Assembly (NCBI RefSeq): GCF_963675165.1
Contig: NC_087393.1
Coordinates: 5,134,202 to 5,198,201 of the forward strand
Direction: 5' to 3'
Length of the DNA: 64,000 nucleotides
Source of the DNA: Halichondria panicea
Lineage: Eukaryota; Porifera; Demospongiae; Suberitida; Halichondriidae
Position 1 is the first letter of the stretch. Each line of letters starts with the position of its first letter. Made by a program: the position numbers and the translations under genes. Positions 1 to 11,526 of the stretch are shown here, in pieces. The notes beneath the pieces are model-generated. The model was not told the origin of the DNA, did not search any database, and saw only the letters and a program-made list of their open reading frames with translations.

Positions 1-1462
1 TGATGGAGATGTTCCCAGGCAACACAGTGGTCTGATGGTACCAGGTATTAGTGTCCACCACAACTGCAGGGAGAGACGGGAAGGATTCAACACACTGTAC
101 AGTCAGTAGATCTAGCTAGAGCACTGTAGCCTAGCTATAGTACATAGCTGGGAGGGCATAGCTGGGAGGACATAGCTGGGAGCAAACTGACTTTACTGTA
201 GCTGTGATAACAAATTCTTAGCTGTAATTATATAGTCGTACAATTATTATATAGGGTATAATGATCATAGCTCACTGATGTCTCCTTTGTTGACAGTGAT
301 GTTGAAGGCTTGACACACATGCTCACACTCTGGAGGAGGGGTCAGAGTCCAAACCTTGGTCCCTGACAGCTGTGCCTGCCACGAGGAGAGCTCCACCATG
401 TCCACCTGGAGACGAATAACTCAGCTAAAATATGTACACTGTACTAGCTTGTTAAGTAACAAAATCCAATACCAACATCTAAACAAATTTCAGACAGACA
501 GACAGCTTACATGGATGCTAGCTCCAGGTCCAGGGGCTCCCATGAAGATCCAGGCCAGGTCACCATTATTGAGGGTGGGGGGAATGAAGTAAGGGGAACG
601 AATATGTTTACGCATCTCCTCTCCAATGTTGGGCTCAGAGGAGCTCCTACGTATACATAGAAGAGAGGAATGGGGTTAGGTTGTGTTTTCAACATCTGGT
701 CCAGTGTTTGCTAAAGCTGTGCTCACAACATACGATCAACAGATGTCCAATAGATTCAGTTCATACAGTTCCTGAATCCACTTAGTAAGGATTGAGGAAC
801 AGAGTCCTAAATTCCTGACAGCTAAGAATCACTATAGTCTATACTGACACTCACCATCCAATGTACCACTTCTCTTTGCTCATGGAGGCCACCTCACTGG
901 GCAGGGCAAACAGGTCGGACAGGTCGTTGATACTGGAACTGTACGCAAAGAACTGTCCCTGTTCATTATCCCCCTCCAGTGCTGCAGGGCGACTCAGATA
1001 GAGATCCTTGAAATAATCGTATGAGAAGAGGTCAAGTGCAGGCCAATCACTAGCTGCACCTACTACCAAGATGGGCTTGGACTGGTAGGCATAGTTGCGT
1101 ATGAAATCCTCCTGTGATAGGTTTGAGAGACGCGGGGCATGTGTGACTCCCTTGCAGATCTTGCAGTCCACAAATGGTGTGACCGCTTCTGCAAGTGGAA
1201 ACACTTCAGATACTAGACATGGGGACCCAGTGAACGCCTTGAAGGTAGGGTAAGCAAGCAGAGACAACAGGAACAGGAGTGGATAGACCTTGAAGGTAAG
1301 GATATCCAGTATACGCCATGCCTTTTGCATGATCTGAGCTGGGCTGGGGAGCAGACCTTCCTTCTCCAGACACCCTTGAATCTCAGTCTCAGAGATACCG
1401 GCGCTCCTCGCATTCTCTAGGATGCCTTTGAGGTCAGTGTACAGTTGGCTATCAGTGGACAT
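1..1462 (-). CDS. JmjC/cupin-like domain membrane protein (3' end outside window)
   Basis: Exons (minus): 855-1462, 511-646, 276-405, 1-63 and beyond; all junctions are GT-AG and in phase. Residues about 50-75 form one hydrophobic segment after a helical N-terminus, so it is probably membrane-anchored. After that comes a cupin/JmjC-like fold: PILVVGAASDWPA matches the usual entry to the domain, the first two metal ligands are His-Val-Asp split exactly across the 511/405 junction, and WYHQT in the last visible exon carries the distal His. JmjC-type 2-oxoglutarate/Fe(II) enzymes hydroxylate or demethylate proteins. The intact HxD...H set suggests an active enzyme, but the substrate cannot be read from sequence. 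The start is the first ATG of the long exon. It may belong to the HSPBAP1/JMJD cupin_8 group; no specific symbol is justified. Confidence 0.75.
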
Positions 1463-1781
1463 CCTTTCAGCTAGCTTATAGCTCTGCTCTTTTGGAAATG
1501 TGTTCAGTTTCTGTTTTTCAGCTCTAGCTATAGTATCTCCTGGAAGTGGGTGGGGCTGATATGCAATGTATTGTCGCGGTCACACCTCGATACATAAGCT
1601 TACTTGAATGCGGTGTCACCTCGAGAAACAAGTATTGCTATCATAGTCGCGGTTTTACCTCGAGATATAATTATTATTGTTAACCTCGAGGTTACTTTTC
1701 CACAATTGCATGTATATACACAGGGAAGAAAAGATACAATTTATTATGTGGAGTTCTGAGAGAAAGTGAATAGAGATACTG
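1463..1781. promoter_or_regulatory. Upstream region of the JmjC gene and 3' flank of FBXW7, with repeated ACCTCGA motifs
   Basis: About 320 bp without coding sequence. Between 1570 and 1695 a motif resembling CGCGGT-n-ACCTCGA occurs three times (near 1575, 1605 and 1655), followed by the palindrome AACCTCGAGGTT near 1682. Similar ACCTCGA/TCGAGGTAA plus CGCGG blocks occur just upstream of the genes starting at 15540 and 21519. A promoter role is inference from position. Confidence 0.35.
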
Positions 1782-4700
1782 TTAATATAACATTGATTGA
1801 TAATCATCGAAATCGAGTACAAGCAGTTTCGTATCCTCGATGCCATTCCTGCTGCCCACAGCACACACAAGCTTGCGCTCAGAGCACTTGACACGCCAGA
1901 CCACTCCACCTACAAGAGAGGGGGGCAGTAACACTCGTACAGTTAAGAGGGGAGGGGGTAGTAACACTTGTACAGTTAAGAGAGGGGGGGGTACGGTATA
2001 CGTAAGTCTCAATCTCACCATTTCCACCACTGTCTAGTTGGACAAGGTTGCGAATGAATTCCCCTGTCTTGAGGTCCCACAGTTTAACTGTACCATCATC
2101 GCTGCTGGTCACCACAAAGTTGTCTGTGAACTGTAGGCTAGTGACGGCACTGAGGTGTTTGTGAGGGCCTTGCAGAGTGTGCAGACACTGTCCTGTAGTG
2201 ATGTCCCACACCTGCATGTTCAGTGTCCATTGGAAAGGTTATTTTAAGAGCTATTGAATGCATCAATTAGATTTGGTCTGAACACAAATTACGGGCTCTC
2301 AAAGATAGCTACCCAACAGGTTGAATTCTAGAAAAAATCGCAAGGCCTTTGCTTTGGTGAATTTCGACTAGTCACACAGAATTTGTATCAGGAGCAGACA
2401 ATGTGTTACCTTGACTGTTGAGTCAGCATTTCCTGACACAAGAATATTCTTCCGGAGCATCATACCGCTGGTGAGGGATTGGTGTCCTGTGAGGGAGGGA
2501 GGGGGGTTAGTGAGGGGAGGGCGGTTAGTAAGGGGGGGTTAGTGAGGGGGGGTTAGTGGAGGGGGGTTAGTGAGGGGGGTTAGTGAGGGGGGGTTAGTGA
2601 GGGAGGGGGGTTAGTGGGGGGGGTTAGTGAGGGAGGGGGGTTAGTGGGGGGGGTTAGTGAGGGGAGGGTTAGTGGGGGGGGTTAGTTAGTGGAATTAGTG
2701 TAGGAGCGGGGAGTTGGGAGTTGAGGGGGCTACTTGCTACTTTATATACGGTCTCTACCTTTGAGGGTATGGAGGCATTGTCCAGTATTCGCATTCCAGA
2801 CCCGTATGTGTGTGTCTAGTGACCCACTCACAATATGGACACCATCAAACTGTATCAGATAACACACAGAAGAGTAGTAAACACAGCCAAATATTAGCAG
2901 AGTGTGCCAACAACACACAACACTTATATGCTCTGAACAAGGCCGTCCCTTACTTGTAGAGAGTAGACCCTGTTAGTGTGCCCTGTGAGGGTGTGTAGAC
3001 ACGCCCCCTCCACTGGGTCCCACACCTTCACAAGGTAATCATACGCTCCACTCACTACACGATGTCCATCAAACTGAACACTACACACACACACACACAC
3101 ACACACACAGGGAGAGACTAATAGCACACTGTTAGTGTAGATAGTGTGTACTAACCATCTGACAGCTGCCACATGACCTAGCAATGTTTGAGTGCACTCT
3201 CCACTCTCAATGTTCCACACACGCAGTGTAGAATCTCTGGAACCACTCACAACTGAAGGGGGAGGAAAAAAATTATCATACAACATACGCCAGTAGAGCG
3301 AGACAGTCCTGTGTATTAGTAGCTACTGTGTTAACCCACTCACCAACATTGCCTTGCAGTGCTATACACCTCACAGTGGAAGTGTGCCCATGAAGAACGT
3401 GTTTACTTTCTCCACTTTCACTGTCCCAAACCTACATCATCAGGGAGAATTTATTTTAATAATACTGAAGTTTACATCGTGACATTACGTACCCTCAGTG
3501 TTCTGTCTGTAGAGCCACTGACAACTGTAGACCCATCAAACTGTGAGCACCATACTCCTCCAGTGTGCCCAGTCAGCTGACGAAGATGCTGTGAGGGTGT
3601 GTGAGGTGTGTGTGTGTGGGCGTGTGAGGTGTGTGTGTAGGGGCGTGTGTGGGCGTACCTTGCCAGTGATGGCGTGCCATACACTGAGAGTGTTATCATC
3701 GGAGCCACTCACAACCCTGTTCCCTGAGAACTGTAGACATGTCACCACGTGGTCATCGTGACTCTTGAGGGTCTTGAGGCGGTGGGGAGGATTGATCTCA
3801 AGACGTCGCCAGTTATGGTCCACACGATGCTTTGTCAGGTACATCTGAAGAGACAAAGAGTGTACCGTATAGCGGGTAATTTCCGGGGATCAAACATTCG
3901 TGGTAGAGCAATATTTAGTCAGTTTGTGGATACTATTTTGTGTGGTTGCTGCTTGCACTGCAGGTAAATGTGGTCATAATTCGAGGGTAAAATATTCGTG
4001 CTCTGGGTTTCAGCCACGAAACCCCTGAAAATTACCCACTATAAATATAGCAAATTCATAATTAAATAATGAAAGTAAATTCTTAAAACTGACATTTTGG
4101 GCAGAAAGAATAAACCATGTATCAGCCTTGGGAAAACAATAATCACAACATTAACACATTATAATGGAATGCTGGTGCCTTGAAATCAGAGCTAGATCAT
4201 TCACAATAGACTCTTCCCTAGTGTCAATCTTCCCTAGTATCAATAGTGTTCCCTTACTCAGAACGTGCACGAATCACTACAAACTCAGTGCATGCATGTC
4301 ATTGCGGTCATAACGCTCAGGCCAAATACACTAGCACTTGTAGTGATTGTGCACGCATGTCGAACCTCCTCTGTCCCTTACTTACCTGTTTCCAAGGGTT
4401 ACTGAGGATAGCCCTGGAGGCCCTCAGCCCTGACTCCCCCACACCACACTCTCGACACTTCTCACGCCACAGTCTGAGGGAGGAGAGAGGTCATTACTTA
4501 CAAAACTAGAGATAAGGTAAGAGGTTCCTGAGGCTAGATAACTCCTTAGAGAACTTACAGGCAGTCCTCACAGAGGGTGTGCCAAGTGCGGCAAGTCTGA
4601 GCAGCCACGAGGAGGTCTCTGGGGGCCAGGAATCGCAATACATGCAGAGCAAGCTATGGGGTGGGGGGAATAGGCCTCCTCGTACATACACAGTATGATA

Positions 4701-4883
4701 TATAAGACTATGTTGGTCACCTCTTTGGGTAGTATTGAAATGAAGTCTCTTTGAAACTGTGGTCTATATGTGTAAGAGAGATGGGAAGTGATGATATATA
4801 CAATGTGGTAACACTTGGAGCTCTTACTGTATTTGCTCCATGAGACACTTTAGTTGAACAGAATCACACCTGCGCACACACAG

Positions 4884-4914
<31 letters not shown>

Positions 4915-5455
4915 GATTACCATGGCAGCATCACAACACACACAACAGATTCATGCTAACAAAGAACAATTGCTGCTAACATGGGTTCAACACTCTTGTC
5001 AACCCCCCTCCCTCCCTCCGGCTACTCACAGTGGGATAATGGCGTCGAGGCCAGCTATCCTGTGCTCGTGTGTCCAAGAGGAGAACGTGGACAGCCAATC
5101 CTCTATAAACGAAGGAAGTGGTGGGGCAGGACTAACAGACGGGGGATCATCAAAACTGCCAAAGTTGGCCATCCTGGAGAGTGCCAACACTGCATCGCTA
5201 TGTCCGGTAGCAAACAGACTGCATACAATCGATTTATAAATATATTATATCAGCAAAATTGTTTTACCTTGATGATTGCATTCTTGCTCTCTTAGCTTCC
5301 CCAACATTTGTGTATCCAGGTTCATTCAAGTCATCACTCCCTCCTACACTTGGCCTCTTCTACACACACACACACACACACATGGGAGGTGGTGGTTAGA
5401 GGGATACGCACACACGCACACACGCACACACACACACCCACACACACCCACACAC

Positions 5456-5487
<32 letters not shown>

Positions 5488-5602
5488 GAGAGAGGGGGAC
5501 CTGACTTACCCTGCCTACAACGGAGGGGCTGGCTGGACTGCATGGAGAGAGCAGGCCATCAGGTTGGTCAAATATCAACGCTCCTTCAAAGGAACCATTC
5601 AT
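1782..5602 (-). CDS. FBXW7: F-box/WD40 protein FBXW7 (SCF ubiquitin ligase substrate receptor)
   Basis: Seventeen in-phase exons, 574 aa (minus): 5510-5602, 5268-5359, 5030-5218, 4828-4869, 4721-4763, 4559-4653, 4386-4473, 3659-3844, 3493-3588, 3344-3431, 3156-3252, 2954-3080, 2759-2849, 2410-2486, 2019-2211, 1782-1909 (the first exons carry the low-complexity N-terminus). Order: dimerisation region with [11 protein letters not shown]-box ([14 protein letters not shown] then [15 protein letters not shown]), then a WD40 propeller of eight blades. FBXW7 binds doubly phosphorylated degrons of cyclin E, Myc and Notch; the three arginines that contact phosphate in the human protein are present in [14 protein letters not shown] and [10 protein letters not shown]. 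The start is the ATG at 5602: a possible upstream exon ending at 6028 would bring a stop into frame, so it can only be 5'UTR. It lies head-to-head with ALG1. Confidence 0.95.
2487..2692. repeat. Minisatellite of GGTTAGTGAGGGG-type units at an FBXW7 intron acceptor
   Basis: About 15 imperfect units of 11-19 bp fill the intron immediately upstream (minus strand) of the exon starting at 2486. On the transcript strand it reads as pyrimidine-rich CCCCTCACTAACC, so every unit carries a CTCACTAAC branch-point-like string plus polypyrimidine. Confidence 0.8.
3863..4043. mobile_element. MITE family A copy (TACCGTATAGCGGGTAA termini)
   Basis: Left end TACCGTATAGCGGGTAAT and a decayed right end ATTACCCACTATA in inverted orientation, about 180 bp, AT-rich inside with repeated ATTCGT. 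It lies in an FBXW7 intron. The same termini recur at 6586, 23619, 36573 and 48136. Confidence 0.65.
4247..4371. mobile_element. MITE family B copy (AGAGGAGGT termini), degenerate
   Basis: The right part (AGTGATTGTGCACGCATG then ACCTCCTCTG) matches the copy at 18085-18218; the left part holds the inverted CGAATCACTACAA. It lies in an FBXW7 intron. Confidence 0.4.
5361..5488. repeat. (CA)n microsatellite cluster in FBXW7 intron
   Basis: Two (CA)n tracts (5361-5382 and about 5408-5488) flank a short unique stretch inside the intron between the first two coding exons. Open frames here are repeat artefacts. Confidence 0.9.
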
Positions 5603-6349
5603 CTGTCAGTATGTATGTGTGTGTGTGTGTGACCACCATTACTGGAAGTGCTTCCTATACACACAGACAACACAGAAACTGGGAGAGCTGTTATAGGGTT
5701 ATCCTGGTTAGCCAATACCTAACGAGGTTATCTTTATATGCCACGGCTATATATGTACATGCATGTACACGTCTGGATCAGTTTTCAAAGTATGGCCTGC
5801 GAGACTACCAACACACTACTGCAATGACTATACACAGAGCAGGCAGTACAGGTAGGAGCTATAGCAATATCCACGTACCTGTACACAACTAATTACTCAA
5901 CAAAACATAATAGTATTAAAGGGGGACTCATGGTATAAATTAACTGATTTACACTCACACACAGTGTAACTACTAGGCCCTATGTGTCAATGTGTGGTCT
6001 GTGTGTGGCTACAACACAAGCACTCACCTTCTGTCCACAGCCGCTCTTGAGGAGTATGTACAGGGAGCGTATTATAGCAAATAGTCACTACAACCAGAAC
6101 ATCGTCAAACATTAAAATACTCAGCCATACACTCTGGGTGGGCGTGACCCATCCTTTTGTTGGAAGATTGGTCACGCCCACCTAAAATGCTGACAGTGCA
6201 GATACGGTTTTGACCTATGACCCATCATGAGGAATTTCAGAATTTCTGGTGTGCTTTATTTAGAGAATTTGAGACCCACCTTTGCGTCGAGCTTCGCGTT
6301 TTTGTTTACATCTCAGTTTACATTCTACAAGCCGTTCAAGTTGAGCAAG
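5603..6349. promoter_or_regulatory. Divergent promoter interval between FBXW7 and ALG1
   Basis: The two start codons are about 750 bp apart. A good splice donor at 6028/6027 (minus) suggests a non-coding first FBXW7 exon, so the shared promoter is probably within 6100-6349. A short inverted repeat GGTGGGCGTGAC/GGTCACGCCCACC lies around 6136-6182. No TATA box was recognised. Confidence 0.45.
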
Positions 6350-8119
6350 ATGGTTGACATCCTGGGACTCTTGTTCGCCTGTCTCTTCCTGATGGCCACC
6401 TTTGGGCTGAGTGTCCTGCTACTAGCCACGGTGAGGTGGCGAGGACAGACTGGACAGGGCCTAGTGCAAGTAGTCGTATTGGGAGATGCCGGGAGATCAC
6501 CACGCATGCTCTACCACTGCCTCTCTCTAGTACAGCTCAGCTACACCATCGACCTCATCGGATATGGAGGTATATATTAAATGTGTATCGTATAGCGGGT
6601 AAGTTTCATTGGTGCAAATGTTCGTACCAATGACCCATTAAATATTCGTACAGCTCAGGATAGTGATGTTGAATCTATTACAGTAGAATAATTTCGTAGT
6701 TTTAATTTTCGTATGATGCTCTTCAATACGAAATCTACAAACATTTCCGCCATACGAAAATAACCCGCTATATGGTATATGTGTGGTGATGTCATCTCCG
6801 CCCCCCTATTCAGGTTCCCCCCTCATCCGTGAGCTACGAGAGAGTGGGCGTCTCACCCACACAGTGCTCTGGTCACCACCCGCACTACTGGACGGTGAGT
6901 GGCTGAGTACACTCTCTTGCTTTTCCATAACAGAGGATACTGTAATGTCTCCACCTGTACTAGGACCTTCACACACACACACACTGACAACACACACACA
7001 CACACACACACAGGTCTCCCCCGGATCCTCCGATATGCTCTGAAGGCACTCTATCAAACAATGAGCTTGCTCTGGGCTGTGCTTATTGCTACCAAGAAAC
7101 CAAGCCATGTCCTAGTACAGGTGGGCTGAGGACTATGGAATGTAATCAACCTTTGTGTGTGCGTGTACAATAACACTAATTCCATAGACACCCCTGCATG
7201 CATGTATAGTAACACCAATCCCCCCACACAGACGCCCTTGCGATGCATGTATAGTAACACCAATCCCCCCACATAGACACCCCTGCATGCATGTATAGTA
7301 ACACCAATCCCCCCACATAGACACCCCTGCATGCATGTATAGTAACACCAATCCCCCCACACAGGCACCCTTGCGATGCATGTATAGTAACACCAATCCC
7401 CCCACATAGACACCCCTGGGATGCATGTATAGTAACACCAATCCCCCCCAACACAGACACCCCCTGCAATCCCTACACTGGCTGTGATGGTGCTAGCGTG
7501 TGCTATCAGAGGCAGTAAACTGATTGTAGACTACCACAACTATGGCCACACCATTCTGGCCCTGAGTCTGGGCCGGAAACACACTCTCGTTTTACTAGCT
7601 AAATGGTGAGAGCTTGTAGTTCTAGCAACTATTGATCTGGACACTATTGTATACTATAGGTATGAGAAACTAACGGCTGGTTTCTCCTTTGCCAACCTGT
7701 GTGTGTCAGAGGCTATGAAGAAAGACATGCGACGCAGCCTCGGAGTTAGGTAGACCTAGTTGCTATTGAGCTGCACATTAATACTGTCTCACCTACTCTA
7801 TAGGTCTATAGTGTTGTATGACCGACCTCCAGCTAGGTTTCATCAGGCTACTGTAGAACAGAGGCATCAGGTATAAATACTGCTGTGTCAGCCTATGTGT
7901 TTATAATTATTGTAATTTGTCTCCAGTTGTTTCTACGTCTGTCTGAGAGTGAGGCGGTGTTCCGTGGGGAGGGAGGGGGTACAAGGTTCACTCGAGAGGT
8001 TAATGGGGGCGTGGCAGTCCTCCGAAGGGACCGTCCCTTCTTCCTTATCAGCTCCACCTCATGGACAGAGGATGAAGACTTTGGCATACTCTTACAGGCC
8101 TTGGAGAGTGAGTGTGTGC

Positions 8120-8170
<51 letters not shown>

Positions 8171-9149
8171 GGTGTGTGTGGGTGTTATTACACACTTTGT
8201 TGTTGTTACAGTATATGAGGGAAAATGCTCTCAAGTGCCAGACGGAAGTTTACCACACATCTTGTGTGTCATCACAGGTACGAGTTATATGATAGTCATT
8301 GATAGTACATGTCATGCGACCTCCACTCCCCTCCAGGCAAGGGGCCTCTGAGGGAGCATTACGAGCAATGCATTGCTAAGAAGAACTTTTCTCATGTCAC
8401 CATCAAGACCATCTGGCTCTCTGCAGAGGACTACCCACTTATGTTGGGTGAGAGGGGTACTGTACAGCATGTCCATGGATTAGGGGCATATGGTTATATT
8501 GAAGTTTGGCTGTGTGTTGTGTGCTACCCCCCCTCATCCCCCCCTCACCCCTCACCCCTCACCCCTCACCCCTCACCCCTCACCCCTCACCCACCCCCTC
8601 ACCCACCTCTAGGTTCTGCTGACCTTGGTGTCTGTCTGCACAAGTCCTCCTCTGGCCTTGACCTACCTATGAAGGTGGTGGACATGTTTGGTAGCGGCCT
8701 CCCCGTGTGTGCCATCAACTTCAACTGGTGAGCCCCTTTTCTCCTCTTACTATCTCACCACTACTCTCTTTCTCTCTCTGTGTGTACAGTCTTCATGAGC
8801 TACTGAGACATCATCACAATGGACTGGTGTTCAATGATCATCAGGAACTGGCTGAGCAATTACAGGTACAGGTTAGCTAGTGGTTTCAGTAATTCTTCAG
8901 ATAAAGCTTTGTATATTGAGCTCTTTGAAGATGATGTGTTTAGATCGATGATCGCTTTCTAGACTAGCTTTGTACTGTGTATAATAATTATTCTTGTCCT
9001 TCCTCCTCGTGCAGACTCTGAGTACAGGGTTCCCCGATCAATGCAATCAGTTGGTCCGTTACCGTGAGAACCTTTCATCCTTCCAGAGCCTTCGTTGGGA
9101 CCATTACTGGAAGCTCCATGTCCTCCCACTCATTGCACCCCAGTCTTGA
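6350..9149 (+). CDS. ALG1: ALG1 chitobiosyldiphosphodolichol beta-mannosyltransferase
   Basis: Twelve in-phase exons, 465 aa (human protein 464): 6350-6569, 6814-6894, 7014-7120, 7457-7605, 7660-7749, 7804-7870, 7927-8107, 8212-8277, 8337-8447, 8613-8727, 8790-8865, 9015-9149. It adds the first mannose from GDP-mannose to GlcNAc2-PP-dolichol on the cytosolic face of the ER. An N-terminal membrane helix (DILGLLFACLFLMATFGLSV) is followed by GT4-type glycosyltransferase halves: DYHNYGHT, CVSEAMKKDM, DRPPARFH, SSTSWTEDEDF, GPLREHY and SSSGLDLPMKVVDMFG, the last being the nucleotide-sugar region. A second copy of the last exon lies at 11199, after the first SRCR gene. Confidence 0.95.
6586..6778. 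mobile_element. MITE family A copy in ALG1 intron 1
   Basis: Ends TATCGTATAGCGGGTAAG and TAACCCGCTATATGGTA are inverted repeats about 17 bp long. The interior shares CAGCTCAGGATAGTGA and CGTATGATGCTCTTCAATA with the copies at 36573 and 48136. Confidence 0.8.
7183..7452. repeat. Minisatellite (about 45-bp unit) at ALG1 intron 3 acceptor
   Basis: Six units of ATGTATAGTAACACCAAT, then a C-run, then CACA(C/T)AGACACCCCTG. The end of every unit resembles the true acceptor CACAG plus ACACCCCCTGC at 7451-7467, so the array is a run of duplicated 3' splice-site-like sequences; units with CACACAG keep an AG, others have CACATAG. Confidence 0.85.
8108..8166. repeat. (TG)n microsatellite in ALG1 intron 7
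   Basis: The tract begins directly at the splice donor GTGAGTGTGTG. Confidence 0.9.
8523..8612. repeat. CACCCCT tandem repeat at ALG1 intron 9 acceptor
   Basis: Eight or more 7-bp CCCCTCA units form an extended polypyrimidine tract up to the acceptor CCTCTAG at 8612. Confidence 0.8.
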
Positions 9150-9472
9150 CCTCTGAACCCTCTAATGATATCTCCCTGAACTCAATCTATAATTCACAAC
9201 AATCTGTTGTACATTGTACATATAACGACGATTAGTATTTTTTGTTTGATGGCTTTATGCTAATTTCCATGGCTAATTAATTTGTTGTTCACTTAATGGC
9301 CGCGGCTACATCTTGAAAAATATAATTATGGCAAGTATTGACCACGCCCTATATCGCTCAGCTACAAGCCGCAGGTTTAGGTAGGGAAAGGTTAGTATTC
9401 ACTTGTGAATTGGATTATCTTTACCAAATTTGTATTATTTATAACATCATAAACAATCAAGATTCACATAGA
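9150..9472. other. Intergenic, ALG1 3' flank and SRCR gene 1 promoter
   Basis: AT-rich. It contains the palindrome GGCCGCGGCTA near 9300, similar to AGCCGCGGCTA near 15643. No gene was seen. Confidence 0.4.
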
Positions 9473-10059
9473 ATGAAGACACTATACACACTTTTGGTTC
9501 CAGTTATTGTCAGTGTCGCTGTAGCCATTGGTAAGTTAATACTGTGTTACATTCTTTTAGATTCTACACATTCCTTCCCTCTACAGATAATCCTCAGAAT
9601 GGAGACATCCGATTGTCTGGTGGATCGTCTCTGAAAGGCCGTCTGGAGGTGTACAACAGCACCACTGATGTGTGGGGTACAGTGTGTTATACTAATGATA
9701 TAGCGCAGCAGAACTGGGAGAAGGGAGCAGCCAGGGCAGCTTGTCGTCAACTAGGCTATCAGGATGTCATTAGCGTTGGATCAGTCACTCAACTAATGTA
9801 ATTAAATGCCTGAGTGGATTAAGGTTTAATAGCCCTCACCCCTCCCCCCCCACACGTACATACACACAGTGTTCCACCTGCCCCTGAGACCACACCTATT
9901 CTTCTGTACGAAATGAGCTGTGTGTACAACACGGATGCCTCGGACCTCAACAACGAGATGGAGCATATTCTGAGATGTGATTTCTCTGAGGAGGGGAGTT
10001 GCAACCACACCCAGGACATGGCCATCGAGTGCAGTGAGTGAATGCTATTCCTGCACCCT

Positions 10060-10109
<50 letters not shown>

Positions 10110-10940
10110 AATACGTCCAAGTATGCCAGCCCCTACAGTGCAGAGGTTCGGCTGGTGGGTGGGGACTATCGCTCACACGGAGTAGTGGAAGTGTACGTCA
10201 ATGATATCTGGGGTACAGTGTGTGCTGAGAATATGACTGTCAACAATGCTGACTCAGCATGTCGTCAGATGGGCTACACAGGAGCTAACTCATTCTCCCA
10301 GGCCAACCCACTGTAAGTCCTGAAAGTGTAGCTATATAGAAGCTTAGTGTGTGGTGGTTTGGTTAGTTGATGTCCATTCTTCACTGCAGCAAGGACACTC
10401 AGCCTGCAGTCAAGACGTTGACCTGTTCAACTGTTCCGCAACCATGTTTCAGTTTCTGCTATTCGTATCCCCTAGCAACAGACACGGTCACCTGCGACTC
10501 TAACAAGATAGCGGCCATCACATGCAGTGAGTGTGTGAGATGGTGTGGTATAGGACTGTGTTAGTTATGTCCTCCTTCTCAGCATTTGATTGGCAGGCTT
10601 GGCATGATATAAAATTTACTTCTGGCAACGAGGTCACCTGTGAAGTTAGTAAGTTACACACTTATTATATTATATCATTCTAGTATATATTATTGGAACA
10701 AACATTGCTATGCTCTCACGATTAAGTAACCCCTCAATCACCCATATATATAATTATTGTCCTTAAGCTTCGCCGAGTTACTGGATACGATTGGCTGAGA
10801 TAATTGGAGGGGCTGTGGGGGGTCTTACGTTAGTCTTCATCCTCCTGATCACGACTCTGTGTTGCTGTTGTTTCATCAATGGCTGCCCCCTGCACTCTTG
10901 GAGAGAGAGGAGATTGTTTGGCTACGATAGAATCAACTAA
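9473..10940 (+). CDS. Two-domain SRCR membrane receptor, copy 1
   Basis: Exons 9473-9530, 9587-9797, 9870-10033, 10108-10312, 10390-10526, 10583-10648, 10768-10940; 337 aa. Order: signal peptide (TLLVPVIVSVAVAIG), SRCR domain 1 (GRLEVYNSTTDVWGTVC, AACRQLGY, CNHTQDMAIEC), SRCR domain 2 (VRLVGGDYRSHGVVEVY, DIWGTVC, ACRQMGY, IAAITC), short linker, transmembrane helix followed by CCCC, then a tail of about 20 residues (HSWRERRLFGYDRIN). SRCR domains bind proteins, glycans or microbial surfaces. Each exon boundary inside the domains is mirrored in copy 2. The tail has no obvious signalling motif, so it may need a partner. Ligand unknown. Confidence 0.9.
10060..10106. repeat. (CA)n microsatellite forming the acceptor of SRCR1 exon 4
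   Basis: The tract runs directly into CACAG|GT, so the dinucleotide repeat supplies the acceptor context. The homologous intron of copy 2 has a shorter tract (12126-12154). Confidence 0.85.
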
Positions 10941-11019
10941 ACTTGAGTGTGTCTGGACATGTTATGTACATCATTTTATTGTGTGTTGATAATTAATTAT
11001 GGACTTTGAACTTTTGGAA

Positions 11020-11165
11020 TCTTTTTAATAATCATGGTTGATCATTTCCCGCACCTTTTCTGCCTCAGATTATTAAAATGACAATGAGTCTATTGTTGCA
11101 TGAAAATGTTCAATTGTACTATAGTGCCTCCACCGAGGCATCAGCACCCATGGTGCCTTCATTTA
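11020..11165. mobile_element. Dispersed repeat family D copy (GAGGCATCAGCACCC)
   Basis: It shares ATCATGGTTGATCATTTCCC at the left and CTCCACCGAGGCATCAGCAC plus GGTGCCTTCATTTA at the right with 28245-28420. It is located at the junction of the ALG1/SRCR duplication. The element type is unknown. Confidence 0.45.
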
Positions 11166-11198
11166 TTCCTGTCCTTCCTCCTCATGCTCCTCATGCAG

Positions 11199-11423
11199 AC
11201 TCTGAGTACAGGGTTCCCCGATCAGTGCAATCAGTTGGTCCTTTACCGTGAGAACCTGTCATCCTTCCAGAGCCTTCGTTGGGACCAATACTGGAAGCTC
11301 CATGTCCTCCCACTTATTGCACCCCAGTCAGTCTCGACCTCCGAACCTTCTAGCGATATCTCCCCTGAATTCACAATTCAAAACAAACTGTTGTATATAC
11401 ATGTACAGTGGATTAGGATTTAA
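11199..11423 (+). pseudogene. Orphan duplicate of the ALG1 last exon
   Basis: After the acceptor TCATGCAG it repeats ALG1 exon 12 almost exactly (STGFPDQCNQLV, ENLSSFQSLRWD, WKLHVLPLIAPQS). A 4-bp insertion (CAGTCAGTC against CAGTC) removes the stop and the frame runs on to 11423. The upstream ALG1 exons are absent. It could act as an alternative terminal exon if exon 11 spliced over SRCR1, but it is most simply a by-product of the SRCR tandem duplication. Confidence 0.8.
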
Positions 11424-11526
11424 TAGTGTTTTGATGGCTTTGTCAAGTGCTAATTATAAATATACACATGTACTATCTTTACCAACTTTGTACCTTTTTA
11501 ATTATTAGCATAGTCAAGAACATAGA

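Noticed and set aside
2487-2692. GGTTAG repeats considered as interstitial telomeric sequence
   Set aside because: Units are GGTTAGTGAGGGG of uneven length, not a regular TTAGGG array.
7054-7469. Repetitive open frames on minus strand with GGIGVTIHA-type repeats
   Set aside because: Shadow of the ALG1 intronic minisatellite; no start context, splice support or composition of a real protein.
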